Counted from the first letter of the stretch, positions 26,529 through 34,841 are shown. The stretch is 35,446 nt of DNA from Candidatus Helarchaeota archaeon (GCA_013375455.1 JABXJT010000052.1:1-35446); one strand, 5' to 3'. Numbers and translations are program-made. The notes: generated from the sequence alone by a model not told the origin.

Positions 26529-27127
26529 TAGAGATTTTTTGTAAATAATGCCAAAGCCGTATAATAACTCAGCATGAGGAGAAAGTGGGCGATCCCCATA
26601 CTGCCGTCCTTAGCCCAGCGCTCCTTGATTTTCCCGAGGCATGCGTTCTGGTGGTCGCCCGCGGGTTGGATAAAATGTCTAAACCCATAATTATCGGCAA
26701 TTGGGCATTCGTAAGGATATCGGAGGGGAAGGCGAATTTGGAAGAAGACACGCTTGGTTTCGTTACCAAGGAGGAATTCGCTTTTACAATTGTATATTCG
26801 AGAATTCTTAAGATCAGGCTGAACTTCTTTGAAAATAATCTGTTCATGACAGTTGAACCTTAAATATTCTAACTTCTCCTTTTCTTCTTTCAATCGTGCG
26901 ATCCAGTCTTTTGAAGTCGGTGATGCAATGGTTTTAAAGGGCGGAATTTCAGTTTCCTTCAAAATTAGCTGTTTGCCGCTTTTCATGGCAATTTTAACTT
27001 GGAACTCATGGCGAATCATCCGAAGTTCGGCGAATATTGCAGTTTTAAACTGTTCCCATTGTGAAATCATTGGTTGAATAGCAGACCGGAATTTTTGGTC
27101 AGTCAACCCTCCATCTGCAATGTTCAT
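26525..27127 (-). CDS. E2/UBC-fold-like protein with a candidate catalytic cysteine
   Basis: A 200-residue protein. After a ~70-residue N-terminal part with no match, residues 75-200 follow the layout of ubiquitin-conjugating enzymes. There is a first helix (WIARLKEEKEKLEYL), strands up to VFFQIRLPLRYPYECP (the E2 FxxxFPxxYPxxPP region), a histidine (H151) where HPN lies, and NACLGKIKERW matching the E2 CxxxLxxxW segment, giving Cys163 as candidate active site. Trailing helices follow. The assignment is by pattern only; an inactive RWD-like fold is possible. Its ATG overlaps the stop of the GTPase gene (ATGA), so the two products are made together. Confidence 0.55.
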   Translation of the reverse strand: MNIADGGLTDQKFRSAIQPMISQWEQFKTAIFAELRMIRHEFQVKIAMKSGKQLILKETEIPPFKTIASPTSKDWIARLKEEKEKLEYLRFNCHEQIIFKEVQPDLKNSRIYNCKSEFLLGNETKRVFFQIRLPLRYPYECPIADNYGFRHFIQPAGDHQNACLGKIKERWAKDGSMGIAHFLLMLSYYTALALFTKNLY

Positions 27128-28110
27128 ACCTGTACCTCCGAATATAAAAGATTCTGAAGTTCTTGTATTTTGGCTTGATTTTTAATCACTATCATGCGAA
27201 CCAGACTTCGGACGATATTTCTGAGATTGTGTCCCTGGGTGCCAACTGTTTCAAAAATAGTCAGATCCTGAAACATCGTATCAGTAAAGAGGGATGTTTG
27301 AAGTTTTTCCTCGTAACGGATGTGGGTAAGTAAGCGATAGACGTCATCTGTAGAGATGGTATGAGGGAGATCCATCTTATTTAATGCGATCACCAGAGGA
27401 TACTGAACATTAGGAGGTAAATTTTCCAACAATTCTTTAAAAATATCGAGATTTACTTCTATCCTGCGTGATACATCCCAAATAAAGATAATTCCATCGA
27501 TGCTCGATAAAAAAGTGGTCAGTTCAATCAGGTTTGACGGTATTTTTTTGTCATAGTGAATGCGATAAATTATGTCCTTTTTAGATCCAACAATATCTAA
27601 CGATGAACATGCCTCGTCTTCGTCAATAATTTTATTCCGTTCGGATTGAAGGTATTTTATGGATTTTTCGGTTTGGCGTTCAAGTTCTCTATCGTAGGCT
27701 CGGCAAAGCTCTTGGATACGATAGGTCGCAATATCAAAATAGGTTTTCGCTTCAGTAAAGTTTTCATTTTGAATTAAATGAATCAGGTTCTGCTTTAGCA
27801 TGCGAGGAAGATCTTTTAAATTACGCATGTAGCCGTTGACCTGGCGTCTTAATTGTTTTCGTTCATTTTCAATGGATTTGAGGAAGTTTGCGTCCAAAAG
27901 ATTCTCATTATCCGCTAACCATTGAATAAACGTGCGCCTTCCACTTGCAGGAGGGCCGAACAGGTACAAATTAAAAATAATCGTTTGGTTTTCTCTATGC
28001 ACAGAGCTATTCAGTGGAGGGTACCTTTTAAACATTCGAGAAATAGTACAAACAAAATAATTGCATTCTGAGGGAATACCCGAATTATAGATTCGTTCCT
28101 CTCTTTGCAA
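27124..28110 (-). CDS. MglA-like small GTPase with altered P-loop and a helical insert
   Basis: A GTPase-like protein of 328 residues from TTG 28110, or 302 from ATG 28032, which avoids overlap with the preceding gene. The P-loop reads GPPASGRRT (52-60) with arginine in place of the invariant lysine. A charged ~110-residue helical insert (about 75-170) separates it from the rest of the G domain. The switch II DxxG motif is not evident. The later strands match MglA (IDGIIFIWDVSRRIEVNLD) and G4 is intact (NKMD at 244-247). Nucleotide hydrolysis is therefore doubtful, but binding is possible. It is tied by overlap to the E2-like gene and lies next to an 8-TM protein. Confidence 0.7.
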   Translation of the reverse strand: MQREERIYNSGIPSECNYFVCTISRMFKRYPPLNSSVHRENQTIIFNLYLFGPPASGRRTFIQWLADNENLLDANFLKSIENERKQLRRQVNGYMRNLKDLPRMLKQNLIHLIQNENFTEAKTYFDIATYRIQELCRAYDRELERQTEKSIKYLQSERNKIIDEDEACSSLDIVGSKKDIIYRIHYDKKIPSNLIELTTFLSSIDGIIFIWDVSRRIEVNLDIFKELLENLPPNVQYPLVIALNKMDLPHTISTDDVYRLLTHIRYEEKLQTSLFTDTMFQDLTIFETVGTQGHNLRNIVRSLVRMIVIKNQAKIQELQNLLYSEVQV

Positions 28111-28924
28111 AATAAGTAGGATTTAGACCTCCAAGGATAGAGCCACAGATTATTAAAATAAACCCAATAGTTATAGAGAGAGATTTATCAAATAAAAATA
28201 AATTAGTCAATATCCAGTTGTATGATAAAAATAGCAACCCGAATAGTATGAAAACTATTCCAAACGGGCTGATCCGATAAAACCTTTCGCGGTTATTGAA
28301 GTCTGGGTTTAATTCATGGTTTTTTAGTTTCTCAATGAATTTAGACTTCAAGAAATCGCGATAATCCCGCCCGAGAAGAAATCCCCCAAGTATCATACAA
28401 AACAATCCAAAAAATTGAAGCAGGTGTTCTTTGAGGAAATTAAGACCCCAATGGGTCTTAATTTGCCACCACCACCAACCAGTGAAAACGCAGATAAAGC
28501 CTAATACAATGAGAACGATTCCAAATGCATTCTCATGGATGTGATATCCTCTAACAGAACTTTGTTCATATTTTCCTTGATGTTTGGTAGCGTAAATAGG
28601 CAGTAACCTGAAAAATAAGGCATAAATAAACATGATTGATAGGATATTGATTGTATTGAAGAGGACGTGACTAAAGGTGGATATAAAAAACCAAAAGAAA
28701 TTATTAACCATGCCAATAGCGAAAATAATCCAGGTAACTATTTGGAAAGCCGTAGAGGGAAGGGAAAATAGAGCCATTATCGCAAGTAACGTGCTTGAGA
28801 AAAAAAGACCAGCCCAATGATATATTGTAAAAGAGAGTGGGTCCATAAGTCCAAGCAGCATTAATCCAAATGTAGTAAATGAAAGAAAGCCAAAGGCAAC
28901 CCAAAAAATATATTTTAATTGCAC
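28085..28924 (-). CDS. Multi-pass membrane protein of unknown function
   Basis: A 279-residue protein with about eight membrane helices, including a run of tryptophans (TGWWWWQIK) and a long basic cytosolic loop (GRDYRDFLKSKFIEKLKNH). I recognise no family. Its end overlaps the longest form of the GTPase gene by 26 bases, and it leads the three-gene run membrane protein, GTPase, E2-like. It may be the membrane anchor or receptor of that module. The start is ATG 28924. Confidence 0.65.
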   Translation of the reverse strand: MQLKYIFWVAFGFLSFTTFGLMLLGLMDPLSFTIYHWAGLFFSSTLLAIMALFSLPSTAFQIVTWIIFAIGMVNNFFWFFISTFSHVLFNTINILSIMFIYALFFRLLPIYATKHQGKYEQSSVRGYHIHENAFGIVLIVLGFICVFTGWWWWQIKTHWGLNFLKEHLLQFFGLFCMILGGFLLGRDYRDFLKSKFIEKLKNHELNPDFNNRERFYRISPFGIVFILFGLLFLSYNWILTNLFLFDKSLSITIGFILIICGSILGGLNPTYFAKRGTNL

Positions 28925-29034
28925 CTATTGAAAGCTCCTGAATGCCTAATGTGAATCATCTATCATCATAGAATCGAATAAAAATAACGTTTTTAACAGT
29001 AATTTGTAGAATTTAAAAAGGAGATTCAATTCAT

Positions 29035-30360
29035 CTAAAGTCGGTTTTGGGTTTTTAAAACGCGAACCACATTATCAACAAGAAGTAGAAAGAAGAGTCG
29101 TTGATTTAGAACATCAAAATGTGAAACATCTCCTAAAGACACCAATTTCACAACCTCGGTTTCAGTTAATTTATTATTTTTAATTAAATCCATGCGAACT
29201 TTGAATTGATCTTCCATTTGCACGGGAATGAGGATTTCAAGAAGCGATTTTCTAAGAAAAGCTTTAAATTCTGGATTAATATAAGCATTGACATTATCCT
29301 TTAGATAGGTAAAAATCCTTTCTTTCAAGAGAGTCTCAATCTCGTCATACCCCACCATTTTCGTGTGTATGTTCTTATCAAAGTAAATTATTATTTCATT
29401 CTTTAATTCTTCTGAAATTTTCCAAGGTTGCATTCGGTTTCTTAATTTTTCCAAAAAAACAGATTTTAAATATTTTTTATATTCGATGATGTAAGCCTTA
29501 TTTTGCCTCACATCAGAACAGACTTCGATAACTTCACCCTTAGGGGTTAAATAAACAAATCCTTTGCCTTCAGGTCCAACCCCACCCGTGATAACCATGC
29601 TGACAATGGGATATTCGTAGCCATACTCATTACGCTTGAATTTTTTCTTAATTCGCTCCAACAAGGGCGCATAAACTAGGTGTTTTTCGTAAAAATGCAT
29701 TGTATCGATAAAATACCGAATTTCTTCAAAGGGACTTCGTTCTCTAATTCTACTCATTTTATCTATGTCAAAAACATAATAATCATTATCAAAACTTTCT
29801 TTATTTTCTTCATACGCTTCAAAATACTCGTTAAAAGACCCCACGTTGCGAGTTCGTAATCCGTAGTTCATATATGAGTTCACGTAGAAATAAGCCACTT
29901 CGATCCTTCTCGGTAGGGGGACGTTAGGGTCGTTCATCATCATCAGATTGCCATTTGCTAAGATTTCTGCTAAATAGGCAGGTAAGAAGTACACAATATA
30001 ATCAAAAAACCCCTCAGAAAGGGGCCCAAATAAATTTTGCAAGGTAGCAGTCATTAATTCGCGAGTTTGGCTTGAGATAGGAAAATCTAGCTTTTTTGAG
30101 GTGGCTGTAAATAATTGAAAATCATTAGCAAACTTAAAAACCTTAAATACTCCATCAAGATTGAAATTGGCGAATAAATAAGTGATAAACAGGTTGGAAA
30201 CTTTTTCTTCAACGTCAGAAAGGTGCGTTAAATCAATTTCAATCCCCTCATCACTAAGACGATCCACTAGCCGTTCAAAAGAGACGAAATTCCCAGTTCT
30301 TAGATACCGGTTCAATTGTATAATGTACTGATCTTCGGGTAGGTGCATTGAAACGACCAC
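29035..30360 (-). CDS. Helical protein of unknown function
   Basis: A 441-residue protein that I do not recognise. It is mostly charged amphipathic helix with one glycine-rich turn around VITGGVGPEGKG, followed by a beta hairpin (FVYLTPKGEVIEV). No membrane segment, metal motif or P-loop is seen. The GTG at 30358-30360 shares a base with the TAG stop of the homoserine dehydrogenase gene, implying coupling; ATG 30348 is an alternative start. A 110-base gap separates it from the membrane-protein gene downstream. Confidence 0.7.
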   Translation of the reverse strand: MVVSMHLPEDQYIIQLNRYLRTGNFVSFERLVDRLSDEGIEIDLTHLSDVEEKVSNLFITYLFANFNLDGVFKVFKFANDFQLFTATSKKLDFPISSQTRELMTATLQNLFGPLSEGFFDYIVYFLPAYLAEILANGNLMMMNDPNVPLPRRIEVAYFYVNSYMNYGLRTRNVGSFNEYFEAYEENKESFDNDYYVFDIDKMSRIRERSPFEEIRYFIDTMHFYEKHLVYAPLLERIKKKFKRNEYGYEYPIVSMVITGGVGPEGKGFVYLTPKGEVIEVCSDVRQNKAYIIEYKKYLKSVFLEKLRNRMQPWKISEELKNEIIIYFDKNIHTKMVGYDEIETLLKERIFTYLKDNVNAYINPEFKAFLRKSLLEILIPVQMEDQFKVRMDLIKNNKLTETEVVKLVSLGDVSHFDVLNQRLFFLLLVDNVVRVLKTQNRL

Positions 30361-31379
30361 TATGCCTTAAGTCCAACTGAAATTATATCGCTCAAAAGAA
30401 TCGTGGCTACTTCCTTAGGGCCGGCCCCGATTCCAAATAAGGTGATTTCTCCAGCAAATTTTGTAAAGACGTGAATTGCGTTCATGATGCCATTGACATG
30501 TGCTAAAGGATTGGAAAGATTAATGGATCGTGGTTTAACTGATCCTTGAATTCCATCGTTGTTAATCTCTATAGAGGCGATGTGCTTGATAACTTGATTA
30601 TGGAGATGTGATTCAATGATTTGGGCGTCAGTTATTTTATCAATGCCTTGGATCTTGACTTCATCGAGGGTTAAATTCGAATCTAACAGAACATCTGCGA
30701 TTATCACGAGCTTTCGTGCGGCGTCTAATCCAGAAATATCGTCGTGTGGATTTGTCTCGCAGAATCCTAATTTTTTAGCATCATCAATTGCCTCTGAATA
30801 CGTAGTGCCCTCGCTCATTCGGGTTAGGATGTAATTGGTGGTGCCGTTTAGAATGCCTTCTATCCGCAAGATTTCATTTGCCGATAGCCCACTTTGAACT
30901 GTCGTAAATAAGGGGATGACGCCGCCGACGGTTGCCTCAAAGCGGAATTCACGGTCATTTTGATCCGCAAGGGCTTTAAGTTCAGGATATTTCAGCACTA
31001 ATGGGCTTTTATTTGAAGTCACGACGTGTTTTTTATTTTCAAATGCTTTTTGAATGTGTTCTAATCCAGGGTGTCCATTCTCAGTTGACGGTGTGAGTTC
31101 AACTACGATATCGAAGGATAATTTGTCCAATACTTCCTCGAAAGCTAAATTGGAACTTCGATTAATGAGCTCTAACTTCTTTAAAGATAGGATTTCTTCC
31201 AGATCCAAGCCTTTTTCAGAGGAATCAATGAGCACATAATCAACTTCAATTATTCCAGTAATTACTATTGTAAGCGAATGTTTAGATTGAATATATTTCG
31301 CTTTTTCAAGTAGCATCCGAGCTAGACTGCGACCCATGTTGCCGAATCCAACAATTACGATTTTTACGGTTTTTGCCAG
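30360..31379 (-). CDS. hom: Homoserine dehydrogenase
   Basis: Converts aspartate semialdehyde to homoserine with NAD(P)H, on the way to threonine and methionine. The Rossmann turn is GFGNMG (11-16), followed by a VELTPS strand, SNKSPL, the GILNGTTNYIL core, the ETNPHDDISGLDAARK catalytic segment, and no C-terminal ACT domain. I start at CTG 31377-31379: GAGGGTG (31385-31391) lies five bases upstream and the protein becomes 339 residues, the usual size. The only ATG, at 31490, would add 37 residues with no family match and no ribosome site. It is the only clear core biosynthetic enzyme in the window. Confidence 0.9.
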   Translation of the reverse strand: MAKTVKIVIVGFGNMGRSLARMLLEKAKYIQSKHSLTIVITGIIEVDYVLIDSSEKGLDLEEILSLKKLELINRSSNLAFEEVLDKLSFDIVVELTPSTENGHPGLEHIQKAFENKKHVVTSNKSPLVLKYPELKALADQNDREFRFEATVGGVIPLFTTVQSGLSANEILRIEGILNGTTNYILTRMSEGTTYSEAIDDAKKLGFCETNPHDDISGLDAARKLVIIADVLLDSNLTLDEVKIQGIDKITDAQIIESHLHNQVIKHIASIEINNDGIQGSVKPRSINLSNPLAHVNGIMNAIHVFTKFAGEITLFGIGAGPKEVATILLSDIISVGLKA

Positions 31380-31531
31380 AGTTACACCCTCTAGGCCATC
31401 ATGAGTTTCCTTTAGATGATAATTGCATGCTTTACCTTTAGTTAGAAAATTACATACTTTGATATAATATTGTTTCTTATGAAATAACATGCTTTGAGTA
31501 TTTAGAGTTTTTAATTCAAGGTTGAGAACCA

Positions 31532-32263
31532 GTGACGGACGTGAAATCTGATTTCTACATTGTATTCATGGAACACGAGGCATTTAGGAATATAGTTATC
31601 CATACAGCGCAGCATGCGCATTTTGACATGAAAGTGAAGAATTGGAAAGAAGTTTATGGTTTTCTCTCGGGGTATATAGATGAAGAAAGTCAGTGGACGC
31701 ACATTATAGATGCAATTCCCATAACACATGGAACACATTATGGTGTTGAGTTCAAAAAGCAACATTACATATTATCTGCTTATATAAATTCAATGATCGC
31801 CGAGAACGATGAATTTTTCGTGGGATGGTATCATTCCCATCCGGGATTAGGTCTATTTTTGTCACAAACTGACATAATTAACCATCTTGGCTACCAAATC
31901 GTTAATCCAAAGGCAATTGCACTCGTGTTTGATCATACCAGGGTGATTTCGAGGGAACCACCAGTGGTGGTTTTTCAATTGGATAATACTGCTTTTGGAG
32001 CTTCCTCAGCTTATCATGAAATAGAATATTACATTGGTGGGATCAATAAGAAAAATGAAACTGATCTCATTAAGGAGATGTATTACGAGATTGAGTCAGA
32101 GGTTATTGCCAAGAAAATCCCGTCCATTGAAAAATCAATGGTGGAAAAAGTAAAGAAATGGCGAAACCAGACGAAATTTAAACTACCAACAAAGCAGATG
32201 TATAAAAAGAAAAAAGGCGGGCTTAAAAAAACCCTCTTACCCTATTTAGAAGATTCGAGTTAG
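31532..32263 (+). CDS. JAMM/MPN+ metalloprotease, Rpn11/CSN5-like
   Basis: A 243-residue protein with a complete JAMM zinc site: E40 in EVYGFLSG, then H101, H103, S111 and D114 in VGWYHSHPGLGLFLSQTD. Of known families this best resembles the eukaryotic Rpn11/CSN5 enzymes (VGWYHSHPGxGxxLSxxD), which remove ubiquitin or Nedd8 through an isopeptidase reaction. A ~70-residue helical, lysine-rich C-terminal part (KQMYKKKKGG near the end) follows the domain. The start is GTG 31532 with AAGGTTGAG ahead. The gene ends three bases from the pseudo-Rab gene. No ubiquitin-like gene lies in the window. Confidence 0.9.
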   Translation: MTDVKSDFYIVFMEHEAFRNIVIHTAQHAHFDMKVKNWKEVYGFLSGYIDEESQWTHIIDAIPITHGTHYGVEFKKQHYILSAYINSMIAENDEFFVGWYHSHPGLGLFLSQTDIINHLGYQIVNPKAIALVFDHTRVISREPPVVVFQLDNTAFGASSAYHEIEYYIGGINKKNETDLIKEMYYEIESEVIAKKIPSIEKSMVEKVKKWRNQTKFKLPTKQMYKKKKGGLKKTLLPYLEDSS

Positions 32264-32266
32264 AGT

Positions 32267-33421
32267 CTAGAGGGGTGTTATGATTTTGATAAATCGTTCT
32301 TTTATACGAATGTAGACTGAATAGGGGAGCCGGCCTGACATGAATTGAATGTGATGATTGCGGAGTAGTGCCCGAGCTTCCGCGGGAGTGAGGTGCGCGT
32401 CCAAGTCGTCTGTTGCATATATATTTTCATTGAAAATTGGATAAGTCTCTTCAGGTAAGGGTTCCGGTTCCGGTAAAACAACATCATAAACTGGGAGATT
32501 CCGCGGTTCCCCAGAGAAATCCTTGCAAACCGCAACCTCCGCCATTTGGTTTAAAACATGGTTAGGCAGATTATCGTCCGCAATTGCCATGATCTTGGCG
32601 AGAATGAGGAGTTCGTGATCATACAATTCCTGATTGGACCACCCATGACCTCCTGAAACGATACATAGGGATTTCCTACGGGGTCGTTTTTTATAGTGAC
32701 AGCTGTAATTTTCACACTTGCCACAGATGATGGGTTCAAATGTTACGCTTCCATTAAGTATGTTAATAGAAAAGAGGCCATGGTGTGTGAAGATTACGAC
32801 CTCATCCCTCTCATTCACGTGGAAATCCAATTCGTCTAGGACCGACATTATCGTTTCGAGTTGCTTCTGTTTCCACTCGAAAGCGATTCGTCTGTCTACT
32901 TCATCATAGCCGAGGTGGTTTAGGATTAACCCTGCTGCGGTTTCAAAAACCGAAACCATTTGGGTAGGGTCATGGGCAATTTCAAAATAAACAACATGCG
33001 CCATCCTTTCACATAATTGTTCAATTTCCTCACGAGAAATTTGTCGAAGATCCGCTCTATGAGCATTACAACCGATCAAAATGATGGGGACTGCACCTAA
33101 ATTTGTATAAATTTCAGTGATTAAATTTATCAGAGTGGGATTAAAGGAGTGGTGGCGGGTCAAATCAAATGCAAGAATTGCACAAGATGCACCCCGAAAA
33201 AAGGAAGAACGGAAAAAACGAAAGCGTTCAGAACTGGCAATGTCCCAAATCGAAAGCATCACCCGGTCATAAGGTAATTCGACATCAATAATACCAATAT
33301 CGCAGCCTATAGTATGTTTATATCGCTTGGTGAAGGAGCTTTGTAGGTGATCTGCTATGATATTCCACGTATCAATGCGTGTATCGCCAAGCATTACACA
33401 TTTTACCTTATAACTGGACAT
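32267..33421 (-). CDS. Rab-like pseudo-GTPase with a C-terminal zinc-binding region
   Basis: Residues 1-170 keep the Ras/Rab fold pattern (YKVKCVMLGD, KHTIGCDIG, VMLSIWDIA, ASCAILAFDLTRHHSF) but the nucleotide motifs are gone. The P-loop reads GDTRIDTW instead of GDxxVGKS/T, WDTAGQE reads WDIASSE, and NKxD reads CNAHRAD. It should not bind GTP in the usual way. A second region (~190-384) has four cysteines (C233, C236, C241, C253), probably a zinc site, then a helical end. It may act as a scaffold. Start is ATG 33421. It converges on the JAMM gene and lies near the other atypical GTPase. Confidence 0.75.
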   Translation of the reverse strand: MSSYKVKCVMLGDTRIDTWNIIADHLQSSFTKRYKHTIGCDIGIIDVELPYDRVMLSIWDIASSERFRFFRSSFFRGASCAILAFDLTRHHSFNPTLINLITEIYTNLGAVPIILIGCNAHRADLRQISREEIEQLCERMAHVVYFEIAHDPTQMVSVFETAAGLILNHLGYDEVDRRIAFEWKQKQLETIMSVLDELDFHVNERDEVVIFTHHGLFSINILNGSVTFEPIICGKCENYSCHYKKRPRRKSLCIVSGGHGWSNQELYDHELLILAKIMAIADDNLPNHVLNQMAEVAVCKDFSGEPRNLPVYDVVLPEPEPLPEETYPIFNENIYATDDLDAHLTPAEARALLRNHHIQFMSGRLPYSVYIRIKERFIKIITPL

Positions 33422-33566
33422 CGACTAGTACCGACCTCACTCCTAGTAAGAAAGCCAACCGTACCTTATATATTTTCACAATTTTTGAAGATTGGGACCT
33501 TTTGAATGGAAACACTTATCAAAGCTTTTTTGAACATAAAGAGTAAAAAACCTAAGTGAGTCAGAC

Positions 33567-33950
33567 ATGCTATCGCCCGAAGAAGAAGAATTTCGAGAAA
33601 TGCAGGAGGAGCTCACAGATGAAGATCCCAATATGAGAGGAATGGCGGCTGTCGATCTGGGAGCTTTCGCCATTGAGCATCCAAGGTTCAAGGAGCGATG
33701 TGTTGTTCTTTTACAGAGAGCATTGAACGATCTTGACCCGGATGTTAGATCTAGTGCCCAAAAATCGCTTCAAGAAATTGAGGGAAAACCAATAGTTGAG
33801 TCGGGAGGACAAATCATAGCGTTTGGATACATGCCAAAAGAACATCAAGAAGAACGGCCAGAAATTGATCAAAAACAGATGATTATTAGCTGTATTTGTT
33901 GCATCACCCTAATAGTAACGGTGGTCATGATGTTTATATTATATTTCTGA
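33567..33950 (+). CDS. Tail-anchored HEAT-repeat protein
   Basis: A 127-residue protein. An acidic start (SPEEEEFREMQEEL) leads into about two HEAT-like helical pairs (RGMAAVDLGAFAI and DLDPDVRSSAQKSLQEI). A linker follows, and the protein ends in a single membrane helix (IISCICCITLIVTVVMMFIL) with almost no residues after it. This is the layout of a C-terminally tail-anchored protein facing the cytosol, a class that in eukaryotes needs the Get3 pathway. Function is unknown. The start is ATG 33567. Confidence 0.7.
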   Translation: MLSPEEEEFREMQEELTDEDPNMRGMAAVDLGAFAIEHPRFKERCVVLLQRALNDLDPDVRSSAQKSLQEIEGKPIVESGGQIIAFGYMPKEHQEERPEIDQKQMIISCICCITLIVTVVMMFILYF

Positions 33951-34018
33951 ATGAGAGTGCCTTTAAGAAGTCATTCATTTTAAGTTGTGAGATTGAAGTC
34001 ACGAACTTTTTCTCCCCT

Positions 34019-34039
34019 TTTATAAAGAATCTTTATAAA
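34019..34039. promoter_or_regulatory. Inverted pair of TATA-like elements upstream of the TBP gene
   Basis: TTTATAAAG, AAT, CTTTATAAA form a perfect nine-base inverted repeat of two TATA-like boxes. A third TTATAAAT is close by (34049-34056). They lie about 210 bases ahead of the TBP gene. The 300-base gap 33951-34250 shows no convincing gene; a long AT-rich leader or a small RNA are both possible. Confidence 0.4.
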
Positions 34040-34250
34040 GGATTTCCTTATAAATAAAGTTGAAATGTGAAATTTTTTTTTATGAATTTTTTCAAAGCAG
34101 AGAAGAAACCAGATAAGTTGAGGAAGTAATAAAAAGGTATAAACAAAAGTGGATGAAGAAGTTTCACGAGTGAAAAGTTGGTGGAGAATAAAAGTTAAAA
34201 AATGGAAAATAAGAATTCCCTTCACACCTGATTAGAGGAATAGAAGAAAA

Positions 34251-34805
34251 ATGTCCAAACCAACCTACAATATTGTTAATATCGTTGCGTCGGTGCGATT
34301 CGATATTGAAAAATTGGTGGACCTCAATCTCATTGCCATGAGTAATAAGAACATAGAATATAATCCGGATACCTTTCCGGGGCTTATTTTACGCCTGCAG
34401 AAACCCAAAAGCACGATTCTCGTGTTTAGTACAGGTAAATTAGTCCTTACTGGTCTGAAAAAAGAGAAAGATGTCAGACCCATCACGCAAAAAGTCATTA
34501 AGATTATTGAGCGGTCAGGGGCCGTCATTAAAAGTGAGCCGGAGATCAAGATTCAAAATATTGTCGCTTCTGGAGATTTAAATCTAAAATTGAATCTTGA
34601 TTTGATGTCAATTAGTTTAGAGCGGGCCCTTTATGAGCCAGAAGTCTTTCCTGGGCTAATTTACCGAATGAAAGTTCCAAAAGTCGTCTTTCTAATTTTT
34701 GCAAGTGGGAAAATCGTCTGTGTCGGTGCCAAATCCGAATTTGACGTGAAAGATGCAGTGGCAAATCTCCTTGAGGAGATACAGGAACTCGATTTTGTGA
34801 CCTAA
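34251..34805 (+). CDS. tbp: TATA-binding protein
   Basis: A 184-residue general transcription factor of two direct repeats (about 5-90 and 98-180). Both contain the NIVAS strand, an FPGLI(L/Y)R strand and an F(S/A)SGK- or FSTGK-type strand. The four DNA-kinking phenylalanines are at F42, F59, F133 and F150. It lacks the acidic C-terminal tail found in some archaeal TBPs. It binds the TATA box and recruits TFB and RNA polymerase. The start is ATG 34251 with AGAGGAAT upstream. This gene is the strongest evidence that the window is archaeal. Confidence 0.97.
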   Translation: MSKPTYNIVNIVASVRFDIEKLVDLNLIAMSNKNIEYNPDTFPGLILRLQKPKSTILVFSTGKLVLTGLKKEKDVRPITQKVIKIIERSGAVIKSEPEIKIQNIVASGDLNLKLNLDLMSISLERALYEPEVFPGLIYRMKVPKVVFLIFASGKIVCVGAKSEFDVKDAVANLLEEIQELDFVT

Positions 34806-34841
34806 AAATCTTACTTCCTATTTTTTTGAACCTGCCTCTTT

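Noticed and set aside
26585..26863. A 92-residue plus-strand frame inside the E2-like gene.
   Set aside because: It lies wholly antisense to the E2-like gene, whose frame has the coherent domain pattern; the antisense product shows none.
33980..34225. An 81-residue minus-strand frame in the spacer before the TBP gene.
   Set aside because: It is made of AT-rich, low-complexity hydrophobic and lysine codons, has no ribosome site, overlaps the TATA-like repeats, and resembles no known protein.
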